Source: Pseudomonas capeferrum (GTDB lineage: Bacteria > Pseudomonadota > Gammaproteobacteria > Pseudomonadales > Pseudomonadaceae). Taken from it: 64,000 bases of DNA. The stretch spans positions 44,602 through 108,601 of the forward strand of contig NZ_JAAMQM010000022.1 in the NCBI RefSeq assembly GCF_013523055.1. The letters run 5' to 3'. Under the pieces are notes generated by a model, which saw only the letters and a list, made by a program, of their open reading frames with translations, searched no databases and was not told the DNA's origin. Position numbers and translations under genes: made by a program. Shown here piece after piece: positions 8,730 to 16,306 of the stretch; position 1 is the stretch's first letter, and every line of letters begins with the position of its first letter.

Positions 8730-9145
8730 TCGACTTGTGCCTGGGTCTGGCCGGCAGTGTTTGGGCGCAGTTGCCGGTGTCGCATTTCACATTGGCGTGG
8801 AACCACAGCATCGAAAAGATTCGTTGGGAGGAAGACTATCGCGTCACCCGCGAAGGCTTGGTCCTGGAGGAAGCCAGGATTCGAGGTAGCGGTGCGGGAA
8901 TGGAGATACCTGACGACGCTCGACTGGAAAACGGCAGTTGGCACTTTCAGCGCCTCTTGCAGCCCCTGCAACCTCTGAGGCTAGGGCGAACCCCGGAGGC
9001 TGGCGACTACCAACTGTGCGTCGACGGGACGTGTCGATTCATGAGCCGATGGGTCGGATCACCCACCAACAGCCAGCCTTTCATACAGCTATGGAGTTGC
9101 GAGGCAGTCAGGCAACCATCGCAGGACAATCCTCGAGCGAACTGA
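8726..9145 (+). CDS. DUF1850 domain protein of the TAXI-TRAP operon
   Basis: A 139-residue protein whose N-terminal region shows the DUF1850 pattern FTLAWNHSIEKIRWEEDYRV followed by a short beta-rich domain ending near CVDGTCRF. DUF1850 proteins are habitually encoded next to TAXI-TRAP transporters, though their role is not established. A weak hydrophobic N-terminus (LCLGLAGSVWA) may be an export signal. The start overlaps the permease stop (ATGA). The C-terminal 25 residues are low in recognisable features. Confidence 0.75.
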   Translation: MIDLCLGLAGSVWAQLPVSHFTLAWNHSIEKIRWEEDYRVTREGLVLEEARIRGSGAGMEIPDDARLENGSWHFQRLLQPLQPLRLGRTPEAGDYQLCVDGTCRFMSRWVGSPTNSQPFIQLWSCEAVRQPSQDNPRAN

Positions 9146-9249
9146 ACACTTCGCCAATCCGCCATAGAGAAGACAAGCGTGGCCGGCAAGACCCGCAGTC
9201 GCTAACCGGCAAGCGCGGACATTCTCAGGTAAGCACGCGCCGCAGGAAA

Positions 9250-9276
9250 GCCCGAGTCCCGCCTGGAGACTCAGGC
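9250..9276. terminator. Stem-loop between convergent TRAP operon and phosphatase gene
   Basis: GCCCGAGTC pairs with GACTCAGGC (8 of 9 pairs, 9-base loop) 8 bp downstream of the minus-strand phosphatase stop. There is no clear T-run, so termination is tentative. Confidence 0.35.
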
Positions 9277-9283
9277 CAGGTCG

Positions 9284-9886
9284 CTAGATCAGCTCAAGAA
9301 TCTCCTCAAGGCTTTCCACCGCACGCAGATCCGGCGCGGCGTCGAGCGTGGAAATCGACGGGTTCACCAGAAAACCCTGCGTCGCCCGCCGCAGCATGTT
9401 GATGTCATTGAAGGCATCGCCAACCGCCAGCACTCGCTGACCTTCGGCGAGGGCCTTGTCGACAGGCTCTTCCTTCCCTCGGCGTGGGTAGTAGTCGCAG
9501 CCCGAGACAAACCCGTGGCTATCTGCCGTCAAGCGGTGACACCAGGTCGTTGGCTCGCCCAGCGCCTGCAGCAGTGGGTCTGCCAGCTCATGGAAGCAGT
9601 CGGAGATGATGTTGACTCGATAACCTCTGGCTTCCAATGCCTGCAGAAACGCCACGGCACCGGCGAACGGTTCGACCGTAGCGAGGATCCGTTGGACATC
9701 GCTCAAGGTGATCCCATGCTCGCGCAGCAGGGCGATGCGCTGGCGCATGAGCGCATCATAGTCAGGGATCTCCCTGGTCGTGGCGAACAGCTCCCTGATG
9801 CCGGTGCGCACCGCGATCGCCGGCCACAACTCGGGCACCAGCACGCCTTCCAGGTCGATGCAGGCCAGTTTGCTCAAGGCGCCCAT
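9284..9886 (-). CDS. HAD-superfamily phosphatase, ThrH-like
   Basis: A 200-residue HAD hydrolase close in layout to Pseudomonas ThrH (phosphoserine phosphatase / homoserine phosphotransferase). Motif I is CIDLEGVLVPE with nucleophile Asp11 and the ThrH-typical Glu13 in place of the usual second Asp; NIISD is motif II and VGDAFND motif IV. The IPDYDALMRQR segment also matches ThrH. The ATG at 9886 shares its first base with the LysE-gene stop (TGATG), implying coupled translation. In this operon (dioxygenase, exporter, phosphatase) it may act on a phosphorylated amino acid, which is inference. Whether this is the main thrH or a paralogue cannot be decided here. Confidence 0.75.
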   Translation of the reverse strand: MGALSKLACIDLEGVLVPELWPAIAVRTGIRELFATTREIPDYDALMRQRIALLREHGITLSDVQRILATVEPFAGAVAFLQALEARGYRVNIISDCFHELADPLLQALGEPTTWCHRLTADSHGFVSGCDYYPRRGKEEPVDKALAEGQRVLAVGDAFNDINMLRRATQGFLVNPSISTLDAAPDLRAVESLEEILELI

Positions 9887-10503
9887 CAGCGTGCCAGCCC
9901 AGGCAGCACCAGGCTCACGCCTAGCCCGATGAGGACGGTGCCGATCACCTTGTCGACGATATGCTGCTTGGCCAGCATGCGCTGGCGCAGGGCCTCGGCC
10001 GAGAAGAACAGGGCAACGAAGCTGAACCACACCCAGTGCGAGAACGACATGAACAGCCCGTAAGCGAAGTTGGTCGCCAAGCTGTTGCTGACCTGCACCA
10101 CTTGGCTATAGGTAGCCACCACGAACAGCATGGTCTTCGGGTTCAGCGCATTGGTCAAAAACCCCATGGCGAAGGCCTTGCCGGCGGACGGGCGCGGCCC
10201 GGTGGCGGTTCCCAGTTGCACAGTGGACTTGCTGGTCAGCGACTTCCAGCCCAGGTAGATCAGATAACCCGCGCCGAGAGCCTTCATGGCCATGAACAGC
10301 AACGGAGAGTGGGTAATGACCAGGGCGATGCCCAGCACGGTATAGAACACGTGCACCTGCACCCCGCAGGCGATGCCGAAGGCAGCCATGAGCCCGCTGC
10401 TGCGCCCGTAGGCGTAGCTGTTGCGGGTGACCATCGCGAAGTCGGGGCCTGGACTGATCACTGCAAGGATGGTGATTGCGGCTACGGCTATCAATTCGTT
10501 CAT
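9886..10503 (-). CDS. LysE/RhtB-family amino acid exporter
   Basis: A 205-residue, about six-helix inner membrane protein. The N-terminus carries the family motif AVISPGPDFAMVTRNSYAYGRSSGLMAAFGIACG, and later FLTNALNPKTMLFVVATYS is also diagnostic for LysE/RhtB exporters of amino acids and their derivatives. The ATG at 10503 is preferred over an upstream in-frame ATG because GGAG lies 8 bases before it. It lies between the dioxygenase gene and the ThrH-like phosphatase on the same strand, so it may export a hydroxylated amino acid. Confidence 0.88.
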   Translation of the reverse strand: MNELIAVAAITILAVISPGPDFAMVTRNSYAYGRSSGLMAAFGIACGVQVHVFYTVLGIALVITHSPLLFMAMKALGAGYLIYLGWKSLTSKSTVQLGTATGPRPSAGKAFAMGFLTNALNPKTMLFVVATYSQVVQVSNSLATNFAYGLFMSFSHWVWFSFVALFFSAEALRQRMLAKQHIVDKVIGTVLIGLGVSLVLPGLAR

Positions 10504-10516
10504 GCAAGGACTCCGA

Positions 10517-10541
10517 GGCGGCATGGTCCGGCCATGCCGCC
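10517..10541 (-). terminator. Stem-loop between dioxygenase and exporter genes
   Basis: A perfect 10-bp stem (GGCGGCATGG with CCATGCCGCC) around a 5-base loop, 7 bp after the dioxygenase stop and just before the exporter ribosome site. No T-run follows, so attenuation or message stabilisation is more likely than full termination. Confidence 0.5.
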
Positions 10542-10548
10542 GTATCGT

Positions 10549-11328
10549 TCAGCGTTTGCTGAAGGTGATGACAAGCACATCCCGGTAGGCGGGTTGCAGC
10601 GGATCGAGCTGGATGATGGGCGTGACTCCGTGCAGGGTCTGCTCATCGTTGACGATGGCCGCCTCCATCGCCTCGGAAAGGGTGTACTGACTCAGCGGAC
10701 GTTTGTTGCGGTCGTAGATGCTGGTCTCGCCGTTGACCACGTTCACCCGATTGACCATCATCATGAACACGAAATTGACGCCGTCGCGGTGCACCCCTTC
10801 CGGAGTGGGCGAAGCCGCCAGCTGCGAGGCATTGATGCGGAACTGGTGCACCTCGATGTGCCAGGTGTAATACGGCGCCAGACGGCTGAACGTGGTGCAG
10901 CACAGTTCCAGTGCTGCGGTCATGACCTTGTTCTGCGCGGTGCCGGGCTCGATCGGGGCGAAGTGTCGGGCGATGCCACCGTTGAGGGTGTTGTAGTCCA
11001 GGCTTTGATAATGCGGCTGATGGGCCTCGAGCCTTGGGCAGATGCTGCCAGGGTTGGCGCTGTAGGTCGCATGACGGCGCAAGCGATAGGTGCCCCTGTC
11101 CTTCATGAACATGTCCTGCTCCAGACGGTTCCAGCTTTCCTGAAACTCGGCCCAGTCTTCCAGGGCGTCCGGCTCGATGACGCTGAGCAGGCTGGCGATC
11201 TTGCGCGCGGGCAGGAAAGCAAAATCCTTTTGCGCTACGATTTCGCACAGGTTCTGAACGCTGTGCTGGCTGGCGAAATACGCTTCCGTTCGCTGATCCT
11301 GTGGGGTGACGCGCTCCCTCGTGTTCAT
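10549..11328 (-). CDS. 2OG-Fe(II) dioxygenase family protein (amino acid hydroxylase-like)
   Basis: A 259-residue protein with the double-stranded beta-helix dioxygenase features of the 2OG-Fe dioxygenase family that includes bacterial L-isoleucine 4-hydroxylase. Iron ligands are His180 and Asp182 in the EGVHRDGVNF motif and probably His233 in TLHGVTP. Arg249 in AYRDVLVITFS fits as the 2-oxoglutarate contact. The GGETSIYDR-like segment (NGETSIYDRNKRPL) also matches. The start at 11328 is set by GGAGG a few bases upstream. It heads an operon with an amino acid exporter and phosphatase and is divergent from a LysR gene. The likely reaction is hydroxylation of a free amino acid; substrate is unknown. 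Confidence 0.8.
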   Translation of the reverse strand: MNTRERVTPQDQRTEAYFASQHSVQNLCEIVAQKDFAFLPARKIASLLSVIEPDALEDWAEFQESWNRLEQDMFMKDRGTYRLRRHATYSANPGSICPRLEAHQPHYQSLDYNTLNGGIARHFAPIEPGTAQNKVMTAALELCCTTFSRLAPYYTWHIEVHQFRINASQLAASPTPEGVHRDGVNFVFMMMVNRVNVVNGETSIYDRNKRPLSQYTLSEAMEAAIVNDEQTLHGVTPIIQLDPLQPAYRDVLVITFSKR

Positions 11329-11350
11329 CGGCTCCCTCCTTTTGGCTCCC

Positions 11351-11366
11351 CACTCATGCTTGAGTG
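11351..11366. promoter_or_regulatory. Inverted repeat in the dioxygenase/LysR divergent region
   Basis: CACTCA and TGAGTG form a perfect dyad around 4 bases in the 121-bp divergent intergenic region. A second, smaller dyad GGCAA-T-TTGCC lies at 11385-11395. Either could be a site for the LysR regulator; this is positional inference. Confidence 0.4.
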
Positions 11367-11449
11367 CTAGGTGGCAAGGATCATGGCAATTTGCCTGACA
11401 GAAGAAAAACGATTTATATACTCTGAATCTGTGAGAAATCATCGCCTAT

Positions 11450-12334
11450 ATGAAGCTCCCTGCATTGACGTCTTTCCATTTCTTCACGGTCGCCGCACAG
11501 ACCGAGAGCTTCGTGCAGGCGGCACGCCTGCTGCACGTCACCCACGGCGCGGTCAGCCGTCAGGTACGGTTGCTGGAGGAAGCCATCGGCGTCGAGCTGT
11601 TCGAGCGCCGCAACCGGGCGATCTTCCTCAATGACGCCGGCAGGCTGCTGTACAACGTCACCCGCCCCTTCTTCGAGCAGCTCGAAGGCACCGTCTACCG
11701 ACTGCAGCGAGAAGCGCGCGAGGAGGTGCTGGTGGTGTCCTGCGAACCTACCATCGCCATGAAATGGCTGATCCTCCGCCTGCCTGATTTCCAGGCGGCC
11801 CACCCGAACCTGCAATTGCAGCTGCTGGCTGCCGGCGGACCTATCGACTTCGCCCGTTCAGGCGCGGACGTGGCGGTACGTCGCGACGACTTCCACTGGG
11901 ATAAGTCGATACACAGCGAGACGATCTGCGAGGAATGGATCGGGCCAGTCTGCACCCCGACGCTGCGGCCCGAAGGCCAGCGGCTCGATGGCCTGCGCCT
12001 GCTGCGCAGCAAGACCCGGCCCTTGGCCTGGGACAACTGGATGCGCCTGGTGGACGTCGCGGCCCCGGAAGCGACGTGGTTGGAATACGAGCACTTCTAT
12101 CTCTGCATCCAGGCGGCTGCGGCGGGGTTGGGGGTCAGCATGGCGTCCTTGCTGATGGTTCAGGATGAGCTGGAGTCGGGACAGCTGGTTGCGCCGTTCG
12201 GCTTCAGGCGGGATGGCTCGAGGTACTGCCTGCTGTCACCTCGCTCGTTCGATGACGGTTCCAAGTGCAGGGTGTTTCTTGACTGGATCACCGAGCAGAT
12301 GGCGGACAGTGCCCGGAGGGTCGAGGCGCAGTGA
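11450..12334 (+). CDS. LysR-family regulator (GcvA-like) of the dioxygenase module
   Basis: A 294-residue regulator with an N-terminal helix-turn-helix (SFVQAARLLHVTHGAVSRQVRLLEE, about residues 20-45) and a periplasmic-binding-like effector domain (about 90-290). The LHVTHGAVSRQVR recognition region and the ending with a late YCLLSPRS strand are typical of the GcvA/AmpR branch. It is divergent from the dioxygenase-exporter-phosphatase operon across 121 bp, the classic arrangement for LysR control of the neighbour. The effector is presumably an amino acid, by inference. Confidence 0.88.
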   Translation: MKLPALTSFHFFTVAAQTESFVQAARLLHVTHGAVSRQVRLLEEAIGVELFERRNRAIFLNDAGRLLYNVTRPFFEQLEGTVYRLQREAREEVLVVSCEPTIAMKWLILRLPDFQAAHPNLQLQLLAAGGPIDFARSGADVAVRRDDFHWDKSIHSETICEEWIGPVCTPTLRPEGQRLDGLRLLRSKTRPLAWDNWMRLVDVAAPEATWLEYEHFYLCIQAAAAGLGVSMASLLMVQDELESGQLVAPFGFRRDGSRYCLLSPRSFDDGSKCRVFLDWITEQMADSARRVEAQ

Positions 12335-12471
12335 TAAGCGACGATGGGGCTACGTCTGCCCCCAATCATGGATCGGCCAGACCGATGGCCGCCGGACGAC
12401 CGTTTTCTACCTGACCTCGGCCCTTCGCGGCAGGCAACCCACAGCCAAATCGGGCTGCTTGGCAGATGCGA

Positions 12472-12563
12472 TCCTTGTGGGAGCGGGTTCACCCGCGAAC
12501 ACCGGCAAAGCCGGTGCCATGCACCGCGTCGCATTCTTCGCGGGTAAACCCGCTCCCACAGGG
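12472..12563. repeat. REP pair (inverted, TTCGCGGGT/ACCCGC type)
   Basis: Two Pseudomonas REP elements face each other: the left copy reads TGTGGGAGCGGGTTCACCCG and the right copy TTCGCGGGTAAACCCGCTCC followed by CACAGGG, separated by about 30 bp that itself holds an ACCGGC/GCCGGT hairpin. Such pairs occur in non-coding gaps and can bind gyrase, stop RNA decay or serve as IS targets. The rest of 12335-12714 shows no gene. Confidence 0.85.
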
Positions 12564-12714
12564 TACGCGCAGTGCTTGCGGGCGTTGATTACTTCGCATG
12601 CTCAGAAGTTTGATGATGCGGTGTCTAGGCCAGCCCGATTCTCGCCCTTACTACCGCATCAAATACACCATCCCCTTAAGACCCCCCACAACTGTTTCCA
12701 GACGACCCGCATCG

Positions 12715-12729
12715 GTTATACTTCTTAAC
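12715..12729. promoter_or_regulatory. Candidate MarR operator overlapping the marR promoter
   Basis: GTTAT-ACTTC-TTAAC is one mismatch from a perfect GTTAA-N5-TTAAC dyad. It covers a good -10 (TATACT, 12717-12722) with a fair -35 (TTTCCA, 12695-12700) 16 bp away, 40 bp upstream of the marR start. The same dyad type precedes ech and the porin gene, suggesting autoregulation plus control of the hydroxycinnamate genes. Confidence 0.6.
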
Positions 12730-12768
12730 GATTTCCAACCACCTTCACCCTCTGACGCACGAGATCGC

Positions 12769-13233
12769 ATGAAGACATCCCCTGCACTTCAATCCGGCGC
12801 CGACAGCAGCGAGACCTCTGCGCCGACAGACCTCAACGATCTGGTTGGCTACGCCTTGCGCCGCGTGCAGATGAAGGTGTTTCAACACCTTGTCGAGTGT
12901 CTGACGCCCTACGACCTGCGGCCCGCGCAATTTTCCGCGCTGGCGATCATCGCGCAGAACCCAGGCCCCACGCAGGCCGAACTGGCCAAGGCCTTGAACA
13001 TCGAGCCGCCGCAGGTGGTGCCACTGCTCAACAAACTCGAAGAAGCGGGCCTGGCACTGCGGGTACGCAGCAAGGCAGACAAGCGCTCTTATGGCCTGTA
13101 CTTGAGCAAGGCGGGCGAGAAACTGCTGAAAACGCTTTACGGGGTCGCCGAAGAAAGCGACCGGGCCGCGACTGCCAACCTGGACGATGACGAACGCCAG
13201 CAATTACTCACCCTGCTGCGCAAGGCCTATTAG
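12769..13233 (+). CDS. MarR-family regulator, probable hydroxycinnamate repressor
   Basis: A 154-residue MarR protein. The winged helix runs about residues 50-115 (PTQAELAKALNIEPPQVVPLLNKLEEAGLALRVRSKADKRSYGLYLSKAG), flanked by the dimerisation helices. The ATG at 12769 is chosen because an upstream in-frame ATG would place the promoter and operator inside the gene. It converges on the acyl-CoA dehydrogenase that ends the ferulate operon. MarR proteins regulating ferulate/coumarate genes respond to the CoA thioesters. Matching dyads before this gene, ech and the porin gene support that role here. Confidence 0.85.
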   Translation: MKTSPALQSGADSSETSAPTDLNDLVGYALRRVQMKVFQHLVECLTPYDLRPAQFSALAIIAQNPGPTQAELAKALNIEPPQVVPLLNKLEEAGLALRVRSKADKRSYGLYLSKAGEKLLKTLYGVAEESDRAATANLDDDERQQLLTLLRKAY

Positions 13234-13303
13234 CGCGGCATCGGGATCAAGCTGGGCCACCCATGCCAAGCCTGGTGACCGGCTGCGGATGGTGACGCCG
13301 ATC

Positions 13304-15046
13304 TCAGAATACAAACGGCAAAGGCTGCTCGGCCGCTTGCAGGCGCTGCAGCCGATACTCAACACGTAGCCACAACTGGTCAAAGAAAAAAGCCGCCGTC
13401 TGGCGTTTGCGCCGATAGAACGGCTGATCCTCGTGCATCAGCGCCAATCGCGCCGCCCGGGCCCACGCATGGCCCAACAGCAGCATCGCCAATGCCTGTA
13501 GAAAATCACCAGCGGCTCTGTAGGCATATTCCTTGTCCTCATGCTGATGAAGCCCACGCACCCAAGACCGCAACCTGTCGCTGGCGACGCGCAACTGCCG
13601 CGCCCAGCGAATGCCTTCGTCATCGCTCGCCAGCGCAGCATCTTCAAGCACGTCGTCCAGCAGCGCTTCAAGCGCCTCGCCACGATCGCCGAGCACCTTG
13701 CGCAGGAGTAGATCGTTGGCCTGGATCTCATTGGTACCCTCGTAGATCATGGCCACGCGGCTGTCGCGCAAGGTCTGCTCGATGCCCGATTCGGTGACGT
13801 AACCGTAACCGCCGAAGACCTGCAGCGCTTCGCTGGCCAGTTGGAACCCTTGCTCGGTGAAGAAGGCCTTGACCATTGGCGTCAGCAACGCGATGCGCGC
13901 TTCCAGCGTTTGCCGGGCCACGCCTTGCGCCTGTTCGGCAAGATCGATCAGGTGAGCGCACCAGTAGCCGATGGCACGCATCCCTTCGGTCAACGCTCGA
14001 GACTGCCATAACACCTGGCGCACGGCCGGGTGGAAAGCGACAGGATCCGCAGCCGCGACCTGAGCACCTTCGGGGCGGATCACAGCGCGCATCTGCACGC
14101 GCTCCTGCGCATAAGCGAATGCGCGCTGACCCGCGCTTTCCGCATGGGCCAAGCCCTGTAGGCCCACGTAGGTACGGGCGCTGTTCATCATCACGAACAG
14201 AGCCGCCAGGCCGCGATGGGGTTCGCCGATCAGCCAGCCCTGGGCCTGGGTGAAGCTCAGACTGCAGGTGGCACTGGCGTGGATGCCCATCTTGTGTTCA
14301 ATGCCGGTGCAATGCACGCCATTGGGCTGGCCTTGCACCGTCAACTTGGGTACCAGAAACAGAGAAATCCCACGACTACCCGCGGGGGCACCGGGCAGGC
14401 GCGCCAACACCAGGTGCACGATATTGTCGGTCAGGTCGTGCTCGCCCCCAGATATGAACACTTTGTTGCCAGTAAGCCGATAAGTGCCTGATTCATCCAT
14501 CACCGCCTGAGTGCGTAGCAGACCCACATCGCTACCGGCCTGGGGTTCGGTCAGGCACATGGTGGGCAGGCATTCACCGCTGACGATCTTGCCGAGCCAG
14601 GTCTGGCGAAGCTCTGGAGAGCCAAACTGAAGCAGGCATTGGTAGGCGCCATGGGCAATGCCGCTGTACATGGCCCAGCCATGATTGCAGGCGTAGATCA
14701 CTTCATGCAGGGCAGCGCCGAGCAGCAGCGGCAGGCCCTGGCCGCCGTGTTCCACCGCGCAGACCAGGCCTGGCCAGCCGCCTTCCACATAGCGCTGATA
14801 GGCCTGGCGAAACCCCATTGGCGTGCTCACGTGGCCGTCCTGAAAATGGCAGCCTTCGCGATCGCCGCTCATGTTCAAGGGCAGCAGCTGGTTTTCTGCG
14901 AAGCGCGCGCCCTCCTCCAGCAACTGCTGGGCCAGGGCGCTGTCCACATCGGCGAAGCGCTCGGATTCGGCCCAAGCCGCCGGTGCTTGCAGCCATTGTT
15001 CGATCACAAACCGGATGTCTTGCAGCGGAGCGCGATAAGTCGACAC
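13304..15046 (-). CDS. Acyl-CoA dehydrogenase of the ferulate cluster
   Basis: A 580-residue flavoprotein. The middle region has MCLTEPQAGSDVGLLRTQA (FAD/substrate loop) and the C-terminal dehydrogenase domain has QVFGGYGYVTESGIEQTLRDSR and AMIYEGTNEIQANDLLLRKVL. The length is that of long acyl-CoA dehydrogenases with an extra helical C-terminal domain. It lies 12 bp after the thiolase gene at the end of the ech-vdh-fcs operon, as in P. putida. The non-essential beta-oxidation branch of ferulate degradation (feruloyl-CoA to vanillyl-CoA) has been proposed for this gene pair; the retro-aldol ech/vdh route is the main one. Confidence 0.9.
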   Translation of the reverse strand: MSTYRAPLQDIRFVIEQWLQAPAAWAESERFADVDSALAQQLLEEGARFAENQLLPLNMSGDREGCHFQDGHVSTPMGFRQAYQRYVEGGWPGLVCAVEHGGQGLPLLLGAALHEVIYACNHGWAMYSGIAHGAYQCLLQFGSPELRQTWLGKIVSGECLPTMCLTEPQAGSDVGLLRTQAVMDESGTYRLTGNKVFISGGEHDLTDNIVHLVLARLPGAPAGSRGISLFLVPKLTVQGQPNGVHCTGIEHKMGIHASATCSLSFTQAQGWLIGEPHRGLAALFVMMNSARTYVGLQGLAHAESAGQRAFAYAQERVQMRAVIRPEGAQVAAADPVAFHPAVRQVLWQSRALTEGMRAIGYWCAHLIDLAEQAQGVARQTLEARIALLTPMVKAFFTEQGFQLASEALQVFGGYGYVTESGIEQTLRDSRVAMIYEGTNEIQANDLLLRKVLGDRGEALEALLDDVLEDAALASDDEGIRWARQLRVASDRLRSWVRGLHQHEDKEYAYRAAGDFLQALAMLLLGHAWARAARLALMHEDQPFYRRKRQTAAFFFDQLWLRVEYRLQRLQAAEQPLPFVF

Positions 15047-15058
15047 GTGAAACTCCTT

Positions 15059-16306
15059 TCAGGCAACAGCCAAGGGATTTTCCAACAGCAAGGCCATGCC
15101 CTGGCCACCACCGACGCAGGCCGACGCCACACCATAACGCTGCCCACTGGCGCGCAGTTGTCGGGCAACGCTGATGACCAGGCGCAAACCGGTAGCGGCC
15201 AGTGGATGGCCCAAGGCGATAGCGCCGCCACAGGCGTTCAGGCGTTCAGGCGCGATGCCCAGGGATCGCTGGACCGCCACGATCTGCGCGCCCTGGGCCT
15301 CATTGATTTCGAAGCAGGCGATATCGTCCAGCGAGAGCCCTGCCCGCTCCAGCAGCAAGCGGATGGCTGGCACCGGGCCTAGCCCCATCACCTCGGGCGC
15401 CACGCCCACCACGCTGCTGGCACGCAACCAGGCCAAGGGTTTGCGCCCGGCCAGCCTTTCGGCCGAGCACATCAGCACAGCGGCCGCGCCATCCACTACC
15501 GCGCAACTATTGCCCGCGGTTTGCACGCCTTGCGGGTAGAGCGGTGAAAGCTGCTGCAGACGCTGCGGGGATGTGGCACGCGGATGGCTGTCTTCAGTGA
15601 CGGCTTCGATGCCGCGCGGCAGACGAATACCGCGCGGCAGCAAGCCGGGCGCTTCGAACATTTCGTTGGAGACGCTGACGCATTCGTCGGTAAACCACCC
15701 TTGCGCCCGTGCGGCCATGGCGCGCGCGAAGCTCTGGGCCGCCCATGCGTCTACCGCTGCCCGGGAGATCTGGTATTGCCGGGCGATATTCTCGGCAGTC
15801 TGGATCATGCTGATGCCCACTGCGGGGTCGAACAATGCTTCCCAGAGGAAGTCCTTGAAGCCGACTTCGCCGCCCAGCCGAAAGCCGCCACGATGGGTGT
15901 AGGCAACGATCGGATTGCGTGACATCGATTCGGCCGCCACACACAGCACCGTGCCTGCTTCCCCCGCCTGGATCTGCTCACCCGCCTGGCGCAGCAATTC
16001 GAAACCGGTCGCGCAGATCCGTTGCACCATGAGCGCCGGCACCGCCTGGTCGACCCCGCAGTAGAGTCCGATATGCCTGGGCAGCATGTAGGCATCGAAG
16101 TCCGCCTGGGCCATGGACCCAGCCAGCACGCTGTCTACCTCGCTTGCGTCCAGCCTGGCCCGCTGCAACACAGCACGGCCGGCCTTGATGCCCAGATCGG
16201 TAGGCGAGACTAGACCGAGCGGGCCATTGAGGTCGACCCACGGCGTCCGTATCCCGTCGAGCAACGCGGTCGCCGGAAAAGCGCGAAACTGACCGCGGGC
16301 CTTCAT
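15059..16306 (-). CDS. aat: Thiolase / beta-ketothiolase of the ferulate cluster
   Basis: A 415-residue thiolase with the nucleophile Cys98 in VQRICATGFELL, the ALGHPLAATG histidine motif, and the C-terminal ASACVGGGQGMALL loop with Cys397. The N-terminus is slightly long, with MKARGQFRAF before the usual start region. Its ATG overlaps the fcs stop by 4 bp. In P. putida the gene beside fcs has been named aat. It would cleave a beta-ketoacyl-CoA in the minor CoA-dependent beta-oxidative route. Confidence 0.9.
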   Translation of the reverse strand: MKARGQFRAFPATALLDGIRTPWVDLNGPLGLVSPTDLGIKAGRAVLQRARLDASEVDSVLAGSMAQADFDAYMLPRHIGLYCGVDQAVPALMVQRICATGFELLRQAGEQIQAGEAGTVLCVAAESMSRNPIVAYTHRGGFRLGGEVGFKDFLWEALFDPAVGISMIQTAENIARQYQISRAAVDAWAAQSFARAMAARAQGWFTDECVSVSNEMFEAPGLLPRGIRLPRGIEAVTEDSHPRATSPQRLQQLSPLYPQGVQTAGNSCAVVDGAAAVLMCSAERLAGRKPLAWLRASSVVGVAPEVMGLGPVPAIRLLLERAGLSLDDIACFEINEAQGAQIVAVQRSLGIAPERLNACGGAIALGHPLAATGLRLVISVARQLRASGQRYGVASACVGGGQGMALLLENPLAVA

